From assembly GCA_049664225.1 (NCBI GenBank), contig JBATEX010000075.1:12438-76437 (forward strand): 64,000 nucleotides of DNA, given 5' to 3'. This DNA is from JAUVRX01 sp049664225. GTDB lineage: Bacteria; Acidobacteriota; Thermoanaerobaculia; Multivoradales; JAHEKO01. The notes under the pieces were generated by a model that was not told the DNA's origin, ran no database searches, and was given only the letters and a program-made list of their open reading frames with translations. Every line of letters starts with the position of its first letter. The first letter of the stretch is position 1. Shown here piece after piece: positions 52,801 to 60,200 of the stretch. Both the position numbers and the translations under genes were made by a program.

Positions 52801-53094
52801 TCACCTCTGAACCAAAACCAAGAAGATGAGTGCCAGCCAAAGCGCCGCCGCAAAGCTGATGATAGTCAGTTTCCAGATGGTTCCAAGGCGATTCAACCGC
52901 GGGTCTTTGAGGTCTTTGTACTGACCTCGTAGCAGAAACCTGTTGGCATCTGTCGTTTGATTTAGAAAGGCATGCGGCCTTCCCAACTTATCCCACAACT
53001 CCCGATAGTGGACTTTCAGGTAACTGTAGAACCGATGCGCACACCCGGCACTCAATAGCCCCATAAGAACTGTGGCCGCCACCAAGGCAAACAT
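52801..53094 (-). CDS. two-helix membrane immunity-like protein, member 5
   Basis: 97 residues from the ATG at 53094, fourteen bases behind the stop of the third RHS tip, with AGGAGAT as ribosome binding site. HYRELWDKLGRPHAFLNQTT and NRFLLRGQYKDLKDPRLNRL show the family pattern. Membrane segments at residues 2-20 and 73-94. First of the pair belonging to tip 3. A longer frame (to 53256) overlaps the tip and is rejected. Confidence 0.75.
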   Translation of the reverse strand: MFALVAATVLMGLLSAGCAHRFYSYLKVHYRELWDKLGRPHAFLNQTTDANRFLLRGQYKDLKDPRLNRLGTIWKLTIISFAAALWLALIFLVLVQR

Positions 53095-53108
53095 CGCGAG
53101 ATCATCTC

Positions 53109-53342
53109 CTACCTGCAATCTCCACCTCCCAAAGTGACCTGCCGCCCAGCGACTATGTATGCTGCCGCTCCTGCGCCCACCCCAAGACCCGTATTGTCGT
53201 GAAGCTCCCCATCCGCGAAGACCGTCCCGAGCTGTCCTCCCAGGGGTAAGCCCCAAAACGACAGAATGCCATAGCTAAGGGCATTCGCATAGCCGCCGAC
53301 CGCGGCTCGGACTTGACCTCCATCCGGAAATCTCGGGCCCGG
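53109..53342 (-). pseudogene. orphan RHS C-terminal tip (tip 3), 5' part lost
   Basis: About 78 codons remain: GGQVRAAVGGYANALSYGIL, LPLGGQLGTVFADGELHDN and TGLGVGAGAAAYIVAGRQVT, ending LGGGDCR. It resembles the end of the intact RHS protein (SGGDTLRGGWVVGGGLSG ... LFGGQKTFGGGDCG). A RAYT derivative begins at 53343 and has removed or separated the linker and RHS core, so this tip has no expression start of its own. Its two immunity-like genes behind it are intact. Confidence 0.75.
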
Positions 53343-53741
53343 AATAGGTGCCTGCCGAACCTGGCTCCCTACCGGCGACCCCAGAACTTCTCCCTCCACC
53401 CATGCAGTCGACCGGCCTCTCGTGCCAGGTTCGAGTTGAGGAAGTTCATGAACCGGGCGAGTCGAGGAGCGTCGTCGACACTCAGTAGAAGGTGGTAATG
53501 ATTCGAGAGGAAGACGAACGCATGAAGCTCGACCGGGTAGAGCCTTTGGGCTCGGGCGAGGACCCCGATGATGATGGACTTCAAGTCATCGGAGGGAGTG
53601 AGCAGAAATCGGCCCTGCATTGTCCGACACGTCACTTCGACCAGGGCGCCGCCTTCGGGGATGTACCGCAGTCTCCGTGCCATGCACTAGAGGTCGCGCT
53701 CCACTCCCACGTTCTTGCAGAATCGGATGGCACCTCGTCGG
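53343..53741 (-). mobile_element. 399-bp RAYT derivative
   Basis: Right end AATAGGTGCCTGCCGAACCT (53344-53363) and left end TGGCACCTCGTCGG (53728-53741) enclose the leader and the first 104 codons of the RAYT (ATG at 53683, HUH motif NHYHLLLSV kept, tyrosine domain lost). It lies between tip 3 and the genes upstream. Confidence 0.78.
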
Positions 53742-53828
53742 AACCAGAGGATGATCCCGCCGCGCCTGAATTGAAGCTCCGTGACATTTCTCTCAGGGGG
53801 GCAAGATACTGTTTCCTTCAATCTGGCA

Positions 53829-54140
53829 TCATCCTACAAGCCCGAGAACTAACAACCCGATCAAGAGCAACAGGGATAGGAACTCGCAGGTCCGCTCAAG
53901 AAGAACAAGACACCTGAGCCTCTGAGTTCTCATGGATTCCACAGGTGTCCTCCAAAGAAACCGCTGGACTCGGCCCTCAATGCTAACCGAGTTGTTCCAG
54001 AGAAGCGAAGGACACCCTAATGTCTCCCAGGTCTGCCTGAAGTTCCGCTTGAGGAGTAAGAATAAGCTTGTACGAAGCAGTCCCGATACCAGAAACAGAA
54101 GAGCCGCGGAAGTACCTAGCGCCAGCTGCAAGGTTCGCAT
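53829..54140 (-). CDS. two-helix membrane immunity-like protein, member 4
   Basis: 103 residues. LLLKRNFRQTWETLGCPSLL with the following RVQRFLWRTPVESMRTQRLR is the most divergent version of the family loop (LxDxxL replaced). Membrane segments at residues 8-28 and 85-102. It is second in the pair behind tip 2, eight bases after member 3. Confidence 0.68.
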   Translation of the reverse strand: MRTLQLALGTSAALLFLVSGLLRTSLFLLLKRNFRQTWETLGCPSLLWNNSVSIEGRVQRFLWRTPVESMRTQRLRCLVLLERTCEFLSLLLLIGLLVLGLVG

Positions 54141-54148
54141 TTCGGGTC

Positions 54149-54463
54149 CTAGAACGCGACAAAATAGCTGAAGACAAGCAGCAGCACGAACAGCGTGGCC
54201 TCCAAGAGCCTCTTCTTAACCACAAGGCTGTCAAGCTGTTCGTCATTCAGTTTCTTAAATGATCCGGACCAGACGAACTTGATCCTCTGGAGATTGGACC
54301 GAAGAGTGCTCGATGGGAACAACGAAGGTGCTCCCAATTCGTTCCATGTCTGGGGATATTTCGAGCGGAGGAGACGATAAACTTGCTGGGTGACCAGGAA
54401 GTACGGCACAACCAGAACCCACATCAATCCCCAAATCACAGCGAGGCCAGTTCGTTCAGTCAT
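54149..54463 (-). CDS. two-helix membrane immunity-like protein, member 3
   Basis: 104 residues from the ATG at 54463, eight bases behind the stop of tip 2 with GAGGTG in between, so translation is coupled to the RHS gene. Loop LLRSKYPQTWNELGAPSLFP and KFVWSGSFKKLNDEQLDSL. First of the pair for tip 2. A TTG start at 54481 overlaps the RHS frame and is less likely. Confidence 0.75.
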   Translation of the reverse strand: MTERTGLAVIWGLMWVLVVPYFLVTQQVYRLLRSKYPQTWNELGAPSLFPSSTLRSNLQRIKFVWSGSFKKLNDEQLDSLVVKKRLLEATLFVLLLVFSYFVAF

Positions 54464-54471
54464 CGTGCACC

Positions 54472-56052
54472 TCAATCGCAAAGATCACTGACTACGAAGG
54501 TCCAGCTCGGTGAGAATGTGAGAGCAAACCCTCCTCCGATACCGACGCCGATGCCTCCGACCAACGTCGAGCCACCCGTGGACAGAGTATAGGAAAAGTA
54601 TGTCGTACGACCCGCACCCAGACCAAGAACTCCAGAGAAAGTGAGGCCCAAGCCCTCTGCTCCGCCCGTGCCCAACCCCACGGGGTACACACCACCTGCA
54701 GCACCATACGTTGCTATTGGTCCTCCAAACGTCGCTTCGGCTCGGGCTGGAGTGCTGACCAAGGACGCATAACCTCCCCAGAATTCTCCGCCTTCGACCA
54801 AGACGGCACCGGTCCAATTGTAGATAGCGCTGCAGAAGACCTCACTTACCATCTCCAGGACTTCCGGGTCATCCTCACCGCCCCCTTCTGTGCCCGACTC
54901 GTTGCTATCTCCTGCTCCCGACCCCCCTTCGCCTGGCGTCTCCGGTGTCGGTTCTACAACCTCCGGATCGACTCTTCCGAAGATCCCCCCAAAAACGGGT
55001 CCGCGGCGTTCAGCTCCCCGTTTCATCGATAGTCCTCCCGGACCAAACCCAAAGTTCGCTGCAGAATTGTAACTCCAGTAGGCAAACCTCCAAAAAGCAT
55101 CGAGCACCAACCGATACTCCCGAAAGGTCTCCAGATCCCCTTCTTCCTTGTTCGGACGCAAGCCAAAGGGATCCACTAGGTTGATCGGATTTCCCATCAC
55201 ATAGGCGTAGCGGTTGAGACTCTGCGGTGCTGCAGGACTCCCTCTCAATGGGTCGACCCTGCCGAAGCGGCCGAGGAAGGGGCTATAGTAGCGGGCATGC
55301 ATGTAGTCGAGATCATCCAGCGTGCCGGTGTAGCCCAAGTCTCGTTCGTGACCGGTGTACTTGAGGGGGAACTGGTTCTGGCCTGAATCAGTGACCTCTT
55401 CGCCATAAGGCAGATAGTCGTGCTGGTAGAGGAGATTGCCGGCCGAGTCGGTGACCCGTCTCGGGGTGCCGAGATGGTCGAGGTGATAGTGGCGCACCTC
55501 GCCGTGGTCAACCGGTTCGTGGCCAGGGAGACCGAGATCACTCGGTTCTGGGCGGGGCCGCCCGGGGCGGAGGCGGCGACGGCGGTCAAGTTGCCGAAGG
55601 GGTCGTAGGTGTAGTCCTCGGTGTAGCCCGAGGCCGTGCCGGAGACCAGGCGGCTAACCTCGTCGTAGACGTAGGTCTCGCTGCCGATCTCGTGAATGTT
55701 GCCGGAGCCGTCGTAGGTGAAGGGTCCCCAGTCCCACAGGGATCCGCAGCTGTCCTCCGCAGAGAGGCTGTAGGTGCGGGCGATGCCACTCGGGTCGATC
55801 TCCTGGAGGTCGGAGACGCCGTTGAGGTGCGGAATCTCGCTCCACAAGCGATTCGGGTGGTAGGCGAAGTTGTCCGTGAAGCCCTCGACGCGCTTGAGCC
55901 ACCCTTTGGAGAAGGCGTACTCGAGGGTCCGGTTCGGCTCATCCTGCGGACAGTCCGCGTGGAGACAGTCGGGATAGGTGATCCGGGCAGTCGGCCCCAG
56001 CAGCCTACCCGCTACTGAACTGAGCGCCTGACCTGCAGCAATATTGTGAACA
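54472..56052 (-). pseudogene. decayed second RHS 3' end with tip 2
   Basis: Frame from 56052 reads LLGPTARITYPDCLHADCPQ through IPHLNGVSDLQEIDPSG to NRLTT, corresponding to RHS repeats near residues 1070-1250 of the intact protein. There a deletion of about 300 bases relative to that protein joins it out of frame to EVRHYHLDHLGTPRRVTDS, the RHS core end (RYAYVMGNPINLVDPFGL), and a 228-residue tip (54475-55158). Tip 2 has VEPTPETPGEGGSGAGDSN as linker and STGGSTLVGGIGVGIGGGFA near the end, closing VVSDLCD. No start codon or signal precedes it; it looks like a silent cassette ready for recombination into the intact gene. Confidence 0.82.
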
Positions 56053-56057
56053 GTGCC

Positions 56058-56504
56058 TCACGAAGAGGATGAGTTGCTCCGCCAACTAGGCTCCTCCGTC
56101 TCGTTCTTTTCCCGAGCAGCCGCGAACTCGGCCACGAGCTGACCTACTGTTGAGGGTAGTTCGCGGCCCTCATTAGCTCCAGAAGCTACCCTGAGTTCAA
56201 GGAGCTCGTCATTCAGATCGGACCAGGCAACGCTGAACTCAGCGAGATACCCGAACCGCTTAGAGAGAGCGTTCAGCGATTGCTCCGGAGCGAGCTTCTC
56301 CTGAGGTATTCTGAGCGTCTTCGCCACACGATTTCTTTCTCTCAGCACCGCATCCGCGGGAGCCGAGTAGCACTCAGGGAAGGGTTTGAGGAACTCCGCG
56401 TCAGACAAGCTCTCGAGCTGTTTGGCTCGATACCGGCGAAAGAGAATGCCCACACCCACCGCCACCACTCCGAAGACTGAGATTAGATAATTCTGAGTGT
56501 CCAT
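56058..56504 (-). CDS. membrane-anchored protein with coiled region, unknown
   Basis: 148 residues with one N-terminal membrane segment (LISVFGVVAVGVGILF) and a basic stop-transfer RRYRAK, then a mostly helical cytoplasmic part. It is not a member of the two-helix family: no HxxxW or GxPxxF loop. It stands between member 2 and the decayed RHS fragment and may be a third immunity-type gene for the intact RHS protein, or a leftover cargo gene. I do not recognise it. Confidence 0.6.
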   Translation of the reverse strand: MDTQNYLISVFGVVAVGVGILFRRYRAKQLESLSDAEFLKPFPECYSAPADAVLRERNRVAKTLRIPQEKLAPEQSLNALSKRFGYLAEFSVAWSDLNDELLELRVASGANEGRELPSTVGQLVAEFAAAREKNETEEPSWRSNSSSS

Positions 56505-56607
56505 GGTGCGTCAACCTCAGAATGCACAATATGCCAGAACGCCGTAGTCCCAAATGGCCCCCCGAACATTTTGGGCGTCGCCACCCACGACACGCCCCTG
56601 CTGCGAC

Positions 56608-56931
56608 CTACTGGTGCCCCAAAATCCAGGCCACATAGTAGATAAACAGTCCCCACAGCACCAACGTGAGGATCCCTTCTATCCTGACCATCCAGTTAAG
56701 TCTTTGGTCCTGCAACTCACCTATCCGACCGCTTATGACGAATTTGTAGAAAGCTAGTTGATTGCGAATCGAAGTGCGAAACACGGATGGAGCGCCTAGG
56801 TCCTCCCAATGTTGATGATGGTAGATCTCGAGCCGACGGCACAAGAAATACCGCAAGACAATTGCAAATGCTAGGAGCGAAACAAAAACACCACCGAGAG
56901 CTTGGTACAACATCTGCGCACCCGTTGCCAC
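56608..56931 (-). CDS. two-helix membrane immunity-like protein, member 2
   Basis: 107 residues (GTG at 56931 sharing a base with the stop of member 1, or ATG at 56913). LEIYHHQHWEDLGAPSVFRT and FYKFVISGRIGELQDQRLNW carry the family pattern. Membrane segments at residues 12-30 and 86-104. Second of the pair behind the intact RHS gene. Confidence 0.75.
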   Translation of the reverse strand: MATGAQMLYQALGGVFVSLLAFAIVLRYFLCRRLEIYHHQHWEDLGAPSVFRTSIRNQLAFYKFVISGRIGELQDQRLNWMVRIEGILTLVLWGLFIYYVAWILGHQ

Positions 56932-57251
56932 TAGTCAAGCCAGCGCAACTTAGCCAACACCAGAATTGCGAAGATTGACGAGATCAGCAAGAAGACCTTG
57001 ATCTGATTCTTATACTTCCCGACGAGCCGATCGAGATGCTCATCACCCAGGGATCGGAATTCATTCGACCGAATGAAAGTGCCGTAACTGCGAGATGAGT
57101 TCCAGAAGAGCCCCGGGGACCCGAGTGACCTCCACTTCTCATGATGATTCTGCCTCAGATACTTCAGAAGCCAATATGATCGGACAAAGGCGTATACAAG
57201 AGCAGCCGCACTCACCCATAAAAGAACCCAGGCCAGGAATTCGTGTGTCAC
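56931..57251 (-). CDS. two-helix membrane immunity-like protein, member 1
   Basis: 106 residues. GTG start overlaps the RHS stop (GTGA), so translation is tied to the toxin gene, as expected for cognate immunity. LKYLRQNHHEKWRSLGSPGL and FIRSNEFRSLGDEHLDRLVG are the family loop. Membrane segments at residues 7-27 and 82-100. First of the pair for tip 1. Confidence 0.78.
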   Translation of the reverse strand: MTHEFLAWVLLWVSAAALVYAFVRSYWLLKYLRQNHHEKWRSLGSPGLFWNSSRSYGTFIRSNEFRSLGDEHLDRLVGKYKNQIKVFLLISSIFAILVLAKLRWLD

Positions 57252-60200
57252 CCGCAGTCACCCCCTCCGAAGGTCTTCTGGCCGCCAAACAGAATGTAGC
57301 CTGACAGGCCACCCCCCACAACCCACCCGCCTCGGAGCGTATCGCCGCCTGAATGTGTCACACCTTCTATAGCATAGCCCGGAAGAAGCGGCACGATGAT
57401 AACTCCGCCAGCGCGAACTTGGAACCCGTCTTCGGGAGCCGGCCCTAACTGCCAGGACAAGAATCCGTCGGAGGGAGCCGAAAGGGAGCTTTCCCCTGCG
57501 ATGCGACCTGCTATCCCGAGTACGAACCCCACTGCACCAAACAATGTCAAGCGGTTGTAATCACCTGCCTCAGCCGAGAGTTGGCCCCCCACTGGATATA
57601 CAGGGACTTGGCTAGTCCCGGCGAATGATATTCGAATCTGACTGCAATCCTGAGCTGCTTCTCCTTCTCCTGCGCCAACCTCCGTGTTCCCGGTCCCCCC
57701 CTCACCTCCCGCCCCTCCCTCACCAGGCTTCTCCGGTGTCGGTTCTACAACCACCCGCTCGGCCAAGATGATCGAACTCGGATCATGCCCCGCCTCTCTC
57801 TCGGCGAGTGCGGCTTCGAGCGGGTCACCACCGCCGCCGCCAAACACCTGTAGGAAGAGCCAGCCCCAGTACCACATGTCGTGGTATACGCCATACTCAA
57901 GGAACGTGCTCTTCGACTCTATGTAGAATCCGAATCCACCCGATCTCGGACCCAATCCAGTGGGATCAGTCAGGTTGATCGGATTTCCCATCACATAGGC
58001 GTAGCGGTTGAGACTCTGCGGTGCTGCAGGACTCCCTCTCAATGGGTCGACCCTGCCGAAGCGAGCCAGGAAGGGGCTGTAGTAGCGCGCATGCATGTAG
58101 TCGAGATCATCCAGCGTGCCGGTGTAGCCCGAGTCCCGTTCGTGGCCGGTGTATTTGAGGGGAAACTGGTTCTGGCCTGAATCGGTGACCTCTTCGCCAT
58201 AAGGCAGATAGTCGTGCTGGTAGAGGAGATTGCCGGCCGAGTCGGTGACCCGTCTCGGGGTGCCGAGATGGTCCAGGTGGTAGTGACGGACCTCGCCTCC
58301 CGGGTGCACCGAGGAGACGAGACGTCCATTGCCGTAGATCATGTCCCGCTTCCAGCGCCACTCGTCGTTGCCCAGGCCGGAGCTGACCTCGTACTGACGG
58401 AGCACCTTGCCTGACAAGTCGCGTAGAGAAACTGTCTCCTCGAGTGCCGACATGCCTCCCGGCTCGTGGATCGTCCAGAGCCGCTCGCCACCGGCCGTGT
58501 AGAGATGGGTCCAGCTGAGGGAGCCGGCTTCCTGCCGAGTCAAGCGACTCAAGGCATCGTAGGTGTAGGTCGTGCCGTTCCAATCGGTCATGTTGCCGGC
58601 GGCGTCGTAGCTTGCTGTGAGCAGCCGATTCGTGGCCGGGGAGACCATGATCGCGCGCAACTGAACCATGCCGCCCGGGGTACTGGCTTCCACCCCGGTC
58701 AGGTTGCCGAATGGGTCGTAGGTGTAGTTCTCAGAATAGCCCGAAGCTGTGCCGGAGGTCAGGCGGCCGACTTCGTCGTAGAGGTAGCTCTCACCAGCGA
58801 TCCCGCTGATGTTACCTGAGCCGTCGTAGGCGTAGGGCCCCCAGTTCCATAGCGACCCACCACTGTCTTCGGCAGAGAGGCTGTAGGTGCGCGGAACACC
58901 ACTCGGATCCACATCCTGGACATCGGAGACGCCGTTGAGATGCGGAATCTCGCTGAATAGCCGGTTCGGGTGGTAGGTGATGTTGTCTGTGAAGCCCTCG
59001 ACGCGTTTGAGCCACCCCTTGGTGAAGGCATACTGGAGGGTTCGGTTCGGCTCGTCTTGAGGGCAGGCCGCGTGCAGGCAGTCAGGGTAGGTGAGCCGGG
59101 CCGTCGGTCCCAGGAAGTGATATACGAACGACTGGGAAAAGGAGTAACCCTGGGGAAGCACCTCCGTGGTGCGCTCGGAGACACGACCAGCAAGCCCGCT
59201 GTAGGTATAGGTCTCCACGACGCGGACGTCTTCCTCCCCGACCGGTGTGCGCGGCAGATCCACGTAGTTGTGCCGTGTCGCCTGCCACAGTTTCCCCTCG
59301 CCCAGGCCGGCAGCTCCGTCGTAGGCGAGCTCCACCATAGGCCGAGCAGCTGTCGCATCGTCGATCTGGACGTTCCGACCCAGTGCATCGTAGACAAACG
59401 ACAGTTGGTTGGGCCCATCGACGATGGTCCCCACATTTCCCCAAGGATCGTAGCCCGAGTAGAAGACGGACCCATTTCCTTGGCTGCCCTTCTCCGGCTG
59501 GGTCTCGCTCAGCAGAAAGCCTCGGTTATCGTAGATGAACGAGCGCTCCTGTTCCAGAATGGGTGCCGACTGTGTGGCCATACGAATCCAGGAAGGCTGG
59601 CTGCCCACATCGTAGGCCATTGTGGTCAGCACTTCGCCGCCTCCGGGGGCGGAGGATTCCGCCACCTGCCAGAGGCGGCCCTGAGCGTCGTACCGCTGCA
59701 ATCGCTCGGCGAGACTCTCGACGCCCGGTGCCGTAGCTACGCTGGAGAGCTGCCGCACCTCACGGATGCCGGAGTAGAGCAAAGAGACATCATGGGACGG
59801 CCCGTCTGGGGGTCGAATCGTCGTCGCTCGACCGAAGGGGTCGTAGTCAAGGTAGAGAGTCTTGACCGAAAGGTCGCCCAAGGAAGAAACTGACAGCGGC
59901 CATCCCCTTGGGTTGTAGAGCGTTTCTCGCTCCGCCCAGACTCCACCGGCCTGCTGTTCTCGTTCGAGCCAGGCGCGGCCGAAATCGTCGAAGATGGTCT
60001 CACGCTGAACCCTCGAGGACGTCCCGGCGTTGTTCATGCGATCGACCAAGACACTGGCTGGGTTACTGGCACTTGCATTGGTATAGGTAAAGACTGTGCG
60101 CGAACCCGCCTGGGGCACGATCTCGGAGACCCGCCCTGCTGGATCATAGACGTAGGAGGTCGCAAAGCCAGAAGGATCGCGGCTCGTCAGCACAGCCCCG

